Of a stretch of 64,000 nucleotides of DNA, positions 36,634 through 46,878 are shown in pieces (within the stretch, counting starts at the first letter, position 1; the number at the start of each line of letters is the position of its first letter). Under the pieces are notes generated by a model. The model made no database searches. It was not told the DNA's origin and saw only the letters and a list, made by a program, of their open reading frames with translations. The translations under genes were made by a program, and so were the position numbers. The DNA comes from Casuarina equisetifolia (lineage: Eukaryota; Streptophyta; Magnoliopsida; Fagales; Casuarinaceae). The stretch is from assembly GCA_028551475.1 (NCBI GenBank), contig CM052354.1, forward strand, positions 16,949,258 through 17,013,257. Direction: 5' to 3'.

Positions 36634-36845
36634 TAGTAGTAACTTTGTAGTTTGGTTTTTGCTTGTAGTGTAATGATTCACGGTAATGCTAACTAAAAGG
36701 AAAAAGATCCTAAAGGGTGTAGCCTTTCTCTTTGCTTGTAGTAGTAACTTAGTAGTTTGGTTTTTGCTTATAGTGTAGTGACTCACAGCAATGCTAACTA
36801 AAAGGAAAATGATCCTAAAGGGTGCAACCTTTCTCTCTTTGCTTA
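36634..36845. repeat. Tandem duplication, ~105-bp unit, two copies
   Basis: TAGTAGTAACTT...TTTGCTTG at 36634-36738 is repeated at 36739-36845 with about ten differences. It encodes nothing recognisable. Confidence 0.85.
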
Positions 36846-38209
36846 CGTTGTCTAGTGAAGCTAGAATCCTCTTTAAAAAGATGGCATGAGACAACTTCAG
36901 TGAGTTGAGCTTATGGGCTCTCTAACAAAGGAAAGGAAGTTAGTTATGATGAGAAAGGCATTGTAAAAGAGGTTTAGAAGAGTTTAAGGGAATATTTTAT
37001 GGGAGTTAAAGATCAACAATTAAGATTAAGGTTGCAGGATGTTAAGGATTTGTTTTGTGACACATGAGGAACTTATAAAGTATCTAAGCTTGCTTGTAAT
37101 GAGCTTTAAGATAAAAAGAGTTTCAATTTTATAGTGTGTGACAATGAAGAAAAAGGGATAGTGTGTGTAAATTGAATTAGGGGTTAAAAAGATTGAACTT
37201 TGATTGATGGATAAAAATATTGAAAAAAAAATGGCATTGACTTGTTAATGCTTTTTTACAGTGATAAAAAATTATTTTATTTTATTTTTATTTTTATCTT
37301 TTCTTGAATTGGCAACTGTTCCTTTGACCTACCCTAGGAAATTTGATAACAGCACTACTATTGAAAGTTTTAGACGTATTGTGAAATGTTTTATTGATTA
37401 GGTACAAGTTTTGATTTAGAATGTTTTACTTATGTCTCTCATTGGCAAGGGAATTTTAATTACTTATCTAGTTGCTTTCCTAGATGTGATTCCACTATGA
37501 ATGTAATTGTTGCCATGCTAGGGTTACCTTGACAATTACCTAATGATTGGAATAATGTACTTTGTCTGGTAGTTGATTTGTTGTTGTTGATTTTTTTTTT
37601 CCTTTCATGAAGTAGTGGGGAAAAGTTATACTCGTATCTGGCACCATAGGTGGAGCAGAACATAGAGTTTGTACAAAAGAAAATAGATAAGGTGGCTTTT
37701 TCTGCGAAAGATAAGCAATATGTTGAATCATTTCTCTAGGTTTGCTTTATTAGTATCAACATTACTTTATGTTGGATTAGGTTGATTCAAATTTTTTTTT
37801 TTAACAAATGGTTAATTTCAGTAGGAGAAGCATAATGGTAACTCCCCCTTCAATAATTATTGTAGAAGCATCACGGGTAGGGTTGCTTCTAGAAATCTGG
37901 TTTTGAATGGTAAGATGCGATAAATCTCACCCTTTCCTATTCTATCCCCTAAGTCTTTTTTCATTACTTCTTCCATTGGTTGTTCACTTTATTGGCTTAG
38001 TTTTGTTACTTTTGGTGTGTGGGTTGATTGACTGCATTATGACTCACTAGATACAGAGGTGGACAGAATTACAAGCAAACTTTAGGTTAAGAACATGCAT
38101 GATTTTTTATTATTTAACATCACAATAGAGTAAGGTGCCAAGTTTCTTTCCTAGTGCTAAGTATCAATTTATTCCCTAATAAAGTTGAGGAAGGACAAAT
38201 TAAAATTCA

Positions 38210-38390
38210 ACATCATAACATGCACATCTTTTTGCTTCCTTCTTCTCCTTATCCTTTTCTTATGGAAATAACATTTATAAAGTACCTATTTTCCATTTTC
38301 TATTTCAATAACTTGCTACCAAATGCTTTGTCTATACAAGCATGTTGATTCAAACATGATTGTCCTTTTATGTTGGACATCTTCTTATGA
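38210..38390 (+). pseudogene. Relic of a PP2C 3' flank
   Basis: GAAATAACATTTATAAAGTACC and the following ~110 bases match 46975-47095 (ATAACTTGCTACCAAATGCTT against ATAACTTACTATTAAATGCTT, ACAAGCATGTTGATT against ACAAGTACGTTAATT). The left end resembles the start of the PP2C 3' untranslated region at 60425-60455. It is a second, independent decayed copy. Confidence 0.6.
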
Positions 38391-39937
38391 TAAGGTAATT
38401 TTGGTATTACGTTAATGTTCTTTTCAAAAAATATAAATCAAAGGATTTATAAGGTGCCTACTTGGAGAAATGTATTAGAGAATGAGGCAAGAGATTTTAG
38501 TTGCTACAAAAAAAATTAGGTTTTAAGATAGTTATGCTTGCTTCTTACATGATGGTGAAACTTCTATACTTTTTTGGCATTTGCAAGGTTATCTTCCTTA
38601 ACATTAATAGTTAATAAGTTTGTTGTTTTGAATTGGGAAATTATGTTTGGAGTGATAAAAGATTTCTCTTGGAGATCAATATAAATTATCATATCAAAAG
38701 TAGATCAATCGCATCAAATTGTGGGGGATCTTGATTTTTTTTTTTTATGGAGAATTGCCTTATTAGTAAAATTCTAAGAGAGTGCAATATGAGTAATTAG
38801 TGAAAGTGGTTAATATTAGCAATTTTGATAAGAGGTTGATGTTGGTAATTTCTAAAGGAGGTAGTATTTTATTCCTATAAAAAAGAAAGACATAGCAAGT
38901 ATGTTGATTGGAGTATTGTATGAGAAAAAGAAAAACTTCTTGGTTAAGATTTCCTAAGATTGGTATGAAAGAATTTTTTCTTCTAAGATGGCATTACAAG
39001 AAGTATGAAAAAAGGAATTGATGTAAAAATTTCCATAAAGATAGACTAAAAAAAAAAAAGTGGAAAGAGTGAGGGCAGAGACAAGGATTTGATAAGTATT
39101 GCAAGAAATAAAATAGTTACTATGGAAATAAGATTCCCATTGATACCACACGTTTCCTAGGTGGTGGGAGAATTCATAAAAAATAAAAATAAATAAAAAT
39201 TGGCTTGTCAAGTGAAGGAACTTATGCCTTTACTAAACCTAAAATATCCATTAGTGCTTGATAAGACCTTTACCCACATCATAGTAAGCAAAATATTATT
39301 AATGCACATTTCCCAACATTAGTTGAGCCCATAAGGTATGGTATGCAATTAAAAATAATAATTCTTGCTAGTGATTAAAAAATGTAGATAGCTAAGACCA
39401 GTATGATAGTCCACTTTTGCGTACAAAACTGAAAGTGATGAAGATTCAAACTTCATTAGATTCTGCAAAGACCAAAGTGTGAGAACATTTTTTTACTGAA
39501 AAAAAAACCTTAAATGTTATTCTTTATTTTACTCTTTTTAGGCTTTGGATCTTGTGCTTTATTTATTTATAGTCCCTCAACTTTTTTTATTTCTAGACCC
39601 TTTGCTATTTCTTTTTTCTTTTATGGACTCTTTGGTTTTCCTTTTTTTGTTAGACCCTTTGTTTTTTTTTTTTTGTTTGGGACCTTGTGCTTTTGGTTGG
39701 GGTTTTCTAAAAGCCCATGGTTATAGCTTAAGTCCATCTTGGATTTCTCTGTCGAACGGTGATTGCGAAGTTTGTAATTGATTGGGATTTCTCTCTAATG
39801 GCTATAAATATAATCTTTGTCATCACATATCTTTGATGGGGCTCTATCAAATTCTCCTCTGCTAGTGCCCTTAAAGCCATTGCTTATGACCGTGTAGTTG
39901 GTCCTTCTAGTCAGATCTCCCTGAGGAAACCCTTTCG

Positions 39938-40073
39938 ATGCCTACCTTTATGAGAAATGGTGAAAAGAAACAAATAGGAGAAAGAAATCGGGCTTGTATA
40001 GGAACCCTTACCGTTAATGTTCTGCAGAAGTAGCTAAAGTGGTTTAGATTATTTTGCCTTCTCATTCCTTTTT
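39938..40073. repeat. Left arm of a ~277-bp foldback palindrome
   Basis: This 136-nt arm is complementary to 40081-40111 joined to 45633-45735. By eye the identity is about 85%, with long matched blocks such as CTGCAGAA, AACGGTAAGGGTTCCT and TTTCTTTCTCCTATT. A 7-nt loop (40074-40080) separates the arms. It looks like a MITE or foldback element. No terminal duplication of its own was recognised. Confidence 0.85.
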
Positions 40074-40111
40074 GACAACTAAAAGAAAATGTGAAGGTAG
40101 AATAATCTAAA

Positions 40112-40537
40112 TGCAGCGGTTCAAATATTCTAAAGACACTTTAACACGAGAATTGATAGGAATTTGAAAAGAATTCCTCACAGAATGGAAAGCTTCTGTG
40201 GAACTGTATTTTGGTAACTTGGCCTTTCGACCAATCTTGACAAACCAAGAGTACAACTCACGGGATTTCTTATAAGGGAACCCCAAACCTCCTAATCCAG
40301 TCTTGAACTGAATATTACAAATGACTTCAATGCCTCTCTACACACCCTTATGTCATATTTATACTACCTCTTGGGTGATTAACGATCTTAACAGTTTTAA
40401 CAGAATCGACTAACAGACTCAACAGGATTATCCACCTTAACAGCTCATCAACTAACTCTCGCCACTTATTTATCTTATAATAGTTGACATGGACTCTCTC
40501 CAGCTGACGTGGCTAAGGGCTTATTGAGATCGTTGCA
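40112..40537 (-). repeat. 3' LTR of Ty3 element 3 (426 bp)
   Basis: In plus orientation runs TGCAGCGGTTC to GAGATCGTTGCA. The adjoining bases (40538-40552, minus strand CCGGGGAGGGA) form the polypurine tract. Confidence 0.93.
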
Positions 40538-40574
40538 TCCCTCCCCGGTTAACAGAAACCTTGTCCCCAAGGTT

Positions 40575-41700
40575 GAAGAAGGGATAACGTTGTTCAAACA
40601 ATTCTGCATCAATCCATGTTGCTTCTTGCACAGGAAGTCCCTGCCAATGAACTAAGAATTCAGAGCGCTTCTTTCTAACTCTCTGTTCCAATATAGCTTA
40701 AGGATTAGGGCTAATCACATCTTCGTCCACCAAATAAGTAGGAAGTTCAGTTTGGACAGAAACATCCTTACCGACAAACCTCTTAAGCATGGAAACGTGA
40801 AAAACATTGTGAATTCTGGATCCTTGAGGCAACTTCAACCGATATGCTACTTCACCAATCCTTTGTAATACTTCAAAAGGCCCGAAGTATCTGGGAGATA
40901 GTTTCTGATTCTTGTGGACCATGACAGAATTTCCTCTGTATGGTTACAATTTAAGGAAAACAAGGTCTCCTACCTCGAAGTTCTCTTCTCTTCGCCCCAA
41001 ATTGTAATATTTTTGCATCCTATTTTGAGCTCCACGTAATCTTTCCTTAATGCTCTTCAATACAGCTTCTCTAGCAGTTAACTCTTGATCAACCGCAGCT
41101 ATATTAGTGGAACCAGGGATGTAAGTGAGGAGGCTAGGAGGTGATCTGCCATATACTACTTCAAATGGTGTCTTTTGAGTGGATCCGTGTACACTGGTAT
41201 TGTAGTAGAACTCAGCCTAAGGTAGCCACTTCACCCATTCCTTCGGATGATCTCCACTAAAGCATCTTAAGTAGACTTCAAGGGTCTTATTCACCACTTC
41301 AGACTGCCCATCTGTTTGTGGATGATAAGCAGTGGAGAAGTTGAATTTTGTTCCCTGTAGCTTGAACAATTGTTGCCAAAAGTTGCTAGTAGACACAACA
41401 TCTCTATCACAGACGATGCTCCTAGGCATGCCATGATGTTTAAAAATATGTTCAAAGAATTGTTGAGCCACACTTACTGCAGTATAAGGGTGAGCCAGGG
41501 CCAAGAAATGAGCTGCCGTTGATAATCTGTCGACAACTACCCAGATAACCTGTTTCCCCTTGGAGTTTGGCAGTCCTTCTATAAAATCCATTGCCAAATC
41601 TTCCCAAATTTATGCTGGAATAGGGATAGATTGCAGCAACCCGCTGGGTTTTAGATTTTGCCATTTAACCTTTTGACAAATGATGCATTCCTTCACAAAT
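40575..41700 (-). pseudogene. Integrase core, C-terminal domain and chromodomain of Ty3 element 3
   Basis: 41597-41217 carries the integrase core: MDFIEGLPNSKGK, VVVDRLSTAAHF, VCDRDVVSTSNFW and YHPQTDGQSEVVNKTLE, including both core aspartates and the glutamate. After stops, 40922-40698 has LSPRYFGPFEVLQRIGEVAY (the GPY/F module) and HNVFHVSMLKRFVG. The end, about 40690-40590, reads AILEQRVRKK ... FLVHWQGLPVQEATW, a chromodomain. Three to four stops break the frame. Confidence 0.88.
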
Positions 41701-41702
41701 TG

Positions 41703-43043
41703 CTACATTGCCTTCTTCATTTTAGGCCAAAAAAATACTGCTTTGACCCTTTGTAATGTCTTGAAGTACCCCTCATGAGTGGAACCATGAATTTCTTGAA
41801 GAATAATCAGAATCAATGTAGAAGAATTGCTCAAGAAAATTCTATCTTTGTAGAATAGGACGCCATTCCTATATTGCCATTTAGAGTCAGCTTCTCTAGT
41901 ACAAAGCTTATTCAGTATTTTTTGCATTTCTTGATCTTGGCATACTTCTTCTTGAATAGTAGTAAGCCACGCAGGACTGGGCATAGAAATGGCTCTTAAT
42001 TCTCTTTCATCTCTGGTGGACATGCTACTAGTTTCACCTTTTTCCCAACAACTCGACCAAGGCTTAGAGAAACTTTCCAATATGCTTTTGCCCTTATCAG
42101 AACCGTTTTGCACTTGGTGTATTTTTTCCTCCCCCATCTGTATCTGGTGCAAAGAATGTCTTTGCCAGTTTGCTTCATCAGTAGGATCTGTTACACGGGT
42201 GAGCAATTTCTTAGCTTCTATCAACTTACCATCATGTTCAGCATTGGATATTGTTGCTGATTTTTTTTCATTCTGTGCTTCCCGATCATGATCCTGAGGT
42301 AATTCTTCATCCCGCCTTAATAGAGCATCTGCGACAGGATTATCTTTTCCAGGTCTATATCTAACCTCAAAATCATAGCCAACCAATTTGATTAGCCATT
42401 TCTGTTGTGCAGGAGTTGTGATCTTCTGATTCCAAAGGTTTTGCAAACTTTTTTGATCAGTTAGCACAATGAATTTTACTCCTAACAAATACTGTCTCCA
42501 TCTTTTAACAGCTAGAATAAGGGCTAGTAATTCTTTCTCATAAGTAGATAGGAGTAGGTTCCTACCTTGTAGAGCTTGACTGTAATAAGCAATAGGCTTG
42601 TGTTCCTGAGACAGAATTGCACCAACTCCAATACCACATGCATCACATTCTACAAAGAAAGGAATAGAAAAATTTGGAAGCCGCAAGATAGGAGCTGTGG
42701 TCATAACCTGTTTGAGTTTCTGAAATGCAGCCTCAGCCTCCATATTCCAGAAGAAGGAATCCTTTCTTAGAAGTTTTGTGAGTGGTGCCGCCAAGATGCC
42801 ATAGTTCTGTATGAATTTCCGGTAATAGCCAGTCAATCCTAAAAAACCCCGTAAGGATTTTACTGACCATGGACATGGCCATTCCAACATAGCTTTTATC
42901 TTATCCTTTTCCACAGCAACCCCTTTGGCAGATATAGCATGCCCCAAATACTGGACAGTTGTAACCCCAAAGGCACACTTCTCACGTTTAACAAATAACT
43001 GGGCTTGCTTCAATTTTTCAAACACAAGTTTCACATGCTGCAC
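41703..43043 (-). CDS. RT thumb, RNase H and integrase zinc-binding domain of Ty3 element 3
   Basis: A 446-codon open frame. It begins in the RT after the catalytic box (MQHVKLVFEKLKQAQLF, CAFGVTTVQYLGHAI). It passes the connection (LRGFLGLTGYYRKF), the RNase H domain (PFFVECDACGIGVGAILSQ and LSTYEKELLALILAV), then NPVADALLRRDEE. It ends in the integrase HHCC region (HGSTHEGYFKTLQRV). It is a piece of the pol polyprotein separated from its neighbours by frame breaks on both sides. Confidence 0.85.
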   Translation of the reverse strand: MQHVKLVFEKLKQAQLFVKREKCAFGVTTVQYLGHAISAKGVAVEKDKIKAMLEWPCPWSVKSLRGFLGLTGYYRKFIQNYGILAAPLTKLLRKDSFFWNMEAEAAFQKLKQVMTTAPILRLPNFSIPFFVECDACGIGVGAILSQEHKPIAYYSQALQGRNLLLSTYEKELLALILAVKRWRQYLLGVKFIVLTDQKSLQNLWNQKITTPAQQKWLIKLVGYDFEVRYRPGKDNPVADALLRRDEELPQDHDREAQNEKKSATISNAEHDGKLIEAKKLLTRVTDPTDEANWQRHSLHQIQMGEEKIHQVQNGSDKGKSILESFSKPWSSCWEKGETSSMSTRDERELRAISMPSPAWLTTIQEEVCQDQEMQKILNKLCTREADSKWQYRNGVLFYKDRIFLSNSSTLILIILQEIHGSTHEGYFKTLQRVKAVFFWPKMKKAM

Positions 43044-43141
43044 ATGTTCAGTCCAGTTTTGACTATATACCAGTATATCATAAAAAAAAAAACCAACACA
43101 AAATTGCTCAAATATTCTTTAAACACCTTGTTCATCAAACT

Positions 43142-43714
43142 TTAGAATGTGGAAGGGGCATTGCATAACCCAAACGACATAACTAAGAATTCATAATGCC
43201 CAGTAGGAGTTTGAAAAGCTATCTTACCAATATCAGCTGGCTGCATGCGTATTTGGTGATAACCAGAACGCAAATCCAACTTGGTAAATACCTTGGATCC
43301 ATGAAGTTCGTCTAATAGCTCCTCCACAGCAAGGATTGGGAACCCATCTTTAATAGTTTCTTTGTTCAATGCTCGGTAATCTACACACATTCTCCAAGTA
43401 CCATCTTTCTTTCTCACTAAGATCACAGGAGAAGAGAAAGGACTGGTACTTTCCTTGATAATGCCTTCATCTAGTATCTCTTGGACTAACTGTTCTATTT
43501 TCTTTTTTTGCAAATAAGGATATCGATAAGGCCTGCTAGTAATGACTTTTGTTTCATTCTTGAGTAGGATTTGATGCTCATGTGACCGGTGAGGGGGTAG
43601 GCCGGGAGGTTTTTGAAAGAGAACCTCATATTCTAACAGTAAATGTTCAAACTGTTTTGGCCAATGGTAATTCATCAGATTTTGGTTCTCCACAGACGCC
43701 ATGTGCAGCATCAC
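43142..43714 (-). CDS. Protease-RT linker and RT palm of Ty3 element 3
   Basis: A 190-codon open frame. LFQKPPGLPPHRSHEHQI is the usual start of the RT, then SSPVILVRKKDGTWRMCV, DYRALNKETIKD, FTKLDLRSGYHQIR and MSFGLCNAPSTF. The catalytic box lies just beyond it at about 43075-43095. There an 11-base T run (minus strand) shifts the frame, and the first aspartate of the expected pair is not present before DILVYS. Confidence 0.88.
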   Translation of the reverse strand: MMLHMASVENQNLMNYHWPKQFEHLLLEYEVLFQKPPGLPPHRSHEHQILLKNETKVITSRPYRYPYLQKKKIEQLVQEILDEGIIKESTSPFSSPVILVRKKDGTWRMCVDYRALNKETIKDGFPILAVEELLDELHGSKVFTKLDLRSGYHQIRMQPADIGKIAFQTPTGHYEFLVMSFGLCNAPSTF

Positions 43715-43729
43715 ACCTTGTTTCTGCTT

Positions 43730-45184
43730 TTATAACAGTTTATCAAGTTCAGCACTGTCCACCAATCTATTCCGGAGATCAGTATCCCCTTGTAGCTCTA
43801 CAAGTCTTCCTGCATGCATGAAAGACATTTTCATGGTAGAGAATTCCCACCTAACTTCCCCCAAGGTTTGTAGCCACTGAATGCCAAGAATAACGCCCAC
43901 ATTAGGAATAGGCAGAATAAAGAAATCAGCATGCATTTGATTCCCTTGTAGAACTAATTCTACTTGAGAACATAATCCTTCTCCTCGGAGCCTTTCTCCA
44001 CTGGCTATTTCTACTGTAAAGGTTCTGCTCTTAACCAGTTCCAATTGCATTTTTCTGGCCAACTGAGCACTCACAAAGTTGTGAGTACTACCGGAGTCAA
44101 TAAGAACTCCAACTCTCACCTTATTAATCCCCATATCTCCATGAATCCTCATTGTTCGAGGACATTTGGTACCACACAGAGCAGCCATGGACATAACCTT
44201 CAATTCCCCTTCTTGTTCCTCTTCTCCTGCCACAATATCAATGTCTTCCCGCAGTTCTCCAGGATCTAATCCTTCTAACAAGAACAGCTTTTTACATCTG
44301 TGACCGGGAGTGAACCTTTCATCACAGTTGAAACATAAACCACGAGCCCTTCTATCCATAATTTCTGGTTGAGTAAGTTTCTTAACAGGCATATGAGGAT
44401 GATTAGCAATGGCTTTAGGAACAAGCATGTTACCCGTAGTTGGACCTTTTAGGGAATGTGAAGTGCTCTGCCTATTACTCAATTCTTTAGCTTTAAACAA
44501 CTTAACAAATCCAATGGCAGCAGAAAGTGTAGGAGGATTGTGAGCAATTACATCCAACCGAATTTTATCCTTTAAGCCACTGATAAAACAGCTAATAGAT
44601 TGTGAAGCATCCAAATGACTAGAGCGGAGGAGTAACTTACCAAACTGCAGCTGGTATTCGTGAACAGATCCAATTTGTTTTAGTTTGGTGAGTTTGCCAA
44701 AATGATCAACAAACATAGTTGGACCAAATTGCTTCATTAATTCAGCAGTGAGAATAGTCCATGTCAGTTGTCTGTCTCCATACTCCTTTTTCAAGAGTTG
44801 ATAGACTAACTGAGCTTCTCCATCCATATGCCAAGAAGCTATTCGAACTTGGTCCTCTTCGGGAGTTTCATGAAACTCAAAGAACTGAACTGCTCTATCG
44901 ATCCACCAGGTTGGATCGGAACTTCCTTCGAATTTAGGAAACTCCAGACGCACAGTTCTGGTCTGAATTTGCCCCGCCGAAGAACGTCTATCGGTGCGAG
45001 AGCGTGTTCGACCATTCTGATGAGAAGAGCCTTCATCGAGATTTTTTTTAGAATCTACACGATCTGCGACACTATCAATCTTGGCATTGAGAGCATCAAC
45101 TATTTGGTGCACGGTGTCAGTAAGCTCCTTGAGCTGAAGCTGAAGGCTCTCATTGGAAACCTTTTCAAGATTGCCGGTGGTCAT
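43730..45184 (-). CDS. Gag-protease of Ty3 element 3
   Basis: ATG at 45184, right after the primer site; 484 codons. The N-terminal part is coiled-coil prone (QLQLKELTDTVHQIVDAL). The capsid-like region has VRLEFPKFEGSSDPTWWIDR and MKQFGP. The zinc knuckle CFNCDERFTPGHRC lies around residue 290. The retropepsin active site is intact as VLIDSGSTHNFV, followed by VILGIQWLQTLG. Gag and protease share one unbroken frame, as in many chromoviruses. An extension upstream of 45184 into the LTR is unlikely to be translated. Confidence 0.9.
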   Translation of the reverse strand: MTTGNLEKVSNESLQLQLKELTDTVHQIVDALNAKIDSVADRVDSKKNLDEGSSHQNGRTRSRTDRRSSAGQIQTRTVRLEFPKFEGSSDPTWWIDRAVQFFEFHETPEEDQVRIASWHMDGEAQLVYQLLKKEYGDRQLTWTILTAELMKQFGPTMFVDHFGKLTKLKQIGSVHEYQLQFGKLLLRSSHLDASQSISCFISGLKDKIRLDVIAHNPPTLSAAIGFVKLFKAKELSNRQSTSHSLKGPTTGNMLVPKAIANHPHMPVKKLTQPEIMDRRARGLCFNCDERFTPGHRCKKLFLLEGLDPGELREDIDIVAGEEEQEGELKVMSMAALCGTKCPRTMRIHGDMGINKVRVGVLIDSGSTHNFVSAQLARKMQLELVKSRTFTVEIASGERLRGEGLCSQVELVLQGNQMHADFFILPIPNVGVILGIQWLQTLGEVRWEFSTMKMSFMHAGRLVELQGDTDLRNRLVDSAELDKLL

Positions 45185-45198
45185 GGCTCTGGATACCA
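45185..45198 (-). other. Primer-binding site of Ty3 element 3
   Basis: On the minus strand TGGTATCCAGAGC, close to the initiator tRNA-Met site, with one inserted C. It is three bases from the 5' LTR and overlaps the start of gag. Confidence 0.85.
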
Positions 45199-45201
45199 AT
45201 T

Positions 45202-45627
45202 TGCAGCGGTTCAGATATTCTAAAGACACTTTAACACGAGAATTGATAGGAATTTGAGAAGAATTCCTCACAGAATGGAAAGCTTCTGTGGAACTGTATT
45301 TTGGTAACTTGGCCTTTCGACCAATCTTGACAAACCAAGAGTACAACTCACGGGATTTCTTATAAGGGAACCCCAGACCTCCTAATCCAGTCTTGAACTG
45401 AATATTACAAATGACTTCAATGCCTCTCTACACACCCTTATGTCATATTTATATTACCACTTGGGTGATTAACGATCTTAACAGTTTTAACAGAATCGAC
45501 TAACAAACTCAACAGGATTATCCACCTTAACAGCTCATCAACTAACTCTCGCCACTTATTTATCTTATAATAGCTGACATGGACTCTCTCCAGCTGACAT
45601 GGCTAAGGGCTTATTGAGATCGTTGCA
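45202..45627 (-). repeat. 5' LTR of Ty3 element 3 (426 bp)
   Basis: Differs from 40112-40537 at 8 positions (counted by eye). Ends TGCA...TGCA in either orientation and is followed by CTAAA. Confidence 0.93.
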
Positions 45628-45849
45628 CTAAACCACTTCTATTTCTGCAGAACACTAACGGTAAGGGTTCCTACAAACAAGCCCAATTTCTTTCTCCTAT
45701 TTTTTTTTTCACCATTCCTCACAAAGGTGCAACATAATGACAATTGGGCCAATACAACCCAAGGCTAATATACAGTCCAAACCTAATAAGTACATAAAAG
45801 CCTCTTTATAAAATAAAAGAACACAAGTTTCACTATAACATTTCCCTTT

Positions 45850-46850
45850 CCTAAGTGGCCTCTATTGGTGCCTTCCCTTACCAATGAATGAGCAATTTAA
45901 TGCTTTTTCCATGATATCTTCTCTCTAATATGGCTTGTGGTTACTTAGCCTTATCTAAATCCTTTAATGCATCCTAGAACTCTTCGAAATCCACATTGTA
46001 GGTAGCCTTGAGGTCTTTGCCAAATTGCTTTAGTCGTGAGACATGGAACACTAGATGAAATTTGGTCTATGATGGGAGAACTAGCTCCTAAGCTACTTTC
46101 CCTATCCACTTGCAAATTTGATACGGTCCTTGAAATTTAGGTTTAAGCTTTTGGTCCTTACATTATGAGAGTGAAAGTTGACAATGCATGGGAAGTTTAA
46201 CATAAACTTAATCACTAAACTAGAACTTAACTTATTTTCTCTTTTGATCATATAGTCTTTTCATTTGGTCCAACATTGCATGTAAATTCCACTTGATCTT
46301 TCCCATTATATCATCCCATTCTTCCAATAATTGCTCCATAAAAGCCACCTTGGTTGTTCCATTCACATAAGACAATAAGGAAGGTGGACTCTGTCCATTC
46401 TATCCATACACAATCTCATAAAGGGATAAAGTAGTGCTATGCCAACTTGTATTGTAACAATATTAAGCCAATGGAATCCATTTGGCCTATTCCTTAGGTG
46501 TTCACCTACAAAATATCGTAAATACATTTCTAGTGTTTAGTTTAATACCTTAGTTTGCATGTCAATTTAGAAATTAAAATGGGTATTTTACAATTGGAAT
46601 AACTTTTTCCAACAATTGCTAGTAAATAATGGATCCTTATTACAAATGATTGTTTTCAACATGCCATACAATTTAAAGATGTTCTTAAAAAAAAACTTGA
46701 GCCACCGTCACTACTGTATATGGATGGGAGAAAGGTACGAAATGCCCAAACTTGGATAGTTAGTCTACTATTACTAGAATTACCGACTTCCCCATTAACA
46801 TCAGTAAACCTTTAATAAAATCCATGGTGATGTCCTCCAAGTCGTCCGTG
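45850..46850 (-). pseudogene. Ty3/gypsy element 4: integrase and chromodomain fragment
   Basis: On the minus strand from about 46850: DITMDFIKGLLMLMGKS, LSKFGHFVPFSHPYTVV and TVAQVFF (integrase core), then through frameshifts to VFHVSRLKQFGKDLKA and finally PQAILERRYHGKSIKLLIHW, a chromodomain start, near 45900. It differs from element 3, so it is another chromovirus. It is cut off sharply at about 46850, next to a 25-bp-period repeat and the PP2C fragment. Confidence 0.8.
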
Positions 46851-46877
46851 GGAGAGCATCTCCAAGTCGTCCGTGGG
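46836..46877. repeat. 17-bp direct repeat at a chimeric junction
   Basis: TCCAAGTCGTCCGTGGG occurs at 46836-46852 and 46861-46877. It lies at the boundary between the integrase fragment and the PP2C 3' fragment. Confidence 0.85.
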
Positions 46878-46878
46878 G

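Larger units (their letters stand above)
36450..39937. other. Gene-poor AT-rich region with repeat relics
   Basis: Apart from the tandem duplication at 36634-36845 and a PP2C-flank relic at about 38210-38390, nothing is recognisable. Long T-rich runs (for example 39590-39690) create open frames without coding character. Confidence 0.5.
40112..45627 (-). mobile_element. Ty3/gypsy element 3 (chromovirus), nearly complete and relatively young
   Basis: A 5,516-bp element on the minus strand with 426-bp LTRs at 40112-40537 and 45202-45627. I count 8 differences between them (about 98% identity). An exact target-site duplication CTAAA lies at 40107-40111 and 45628-45632. On the minus strand the order is LTR, primer site, gag-protease (one long frame), RT, RNase H, integrase, chromodomain, polypurine tract, LTR. 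Only a few stops or frameshifts interrupt pol. LTR similarity makes it the youngest element with two complete LTRs in this window. Confidence 0.95.
40081..45735. repeat. Right arm of the foldback palindrome, split by Ty3 element 3
   Basis: The right arm runs 40081-40111, is interrupted by the 5.5-kb retroelement plus its CTAAA duplication, and resumes at 45633-45735. The insertion therefore lies 31 bases into this arm. Confidence 0.85.

Noticed and set aside
39514..39781. Hydrophobic Phe/Leu-rich open frames
   Set aside because: Caused by T-rich DNA; no start context or family.
44045..45223. Plus-strand open frames opposite the Ty3 gag
   Set aside because: They are antisense to a well-supported gag-protease frame.
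20471..46850. Integrated plant pararetrovirus
   Set aside because: The elements have LTRs, integrase and, in three of the four, a chromodomain, and no movement-protein domain was seen. They are Ty3/gypsy and copia retrotransposons.
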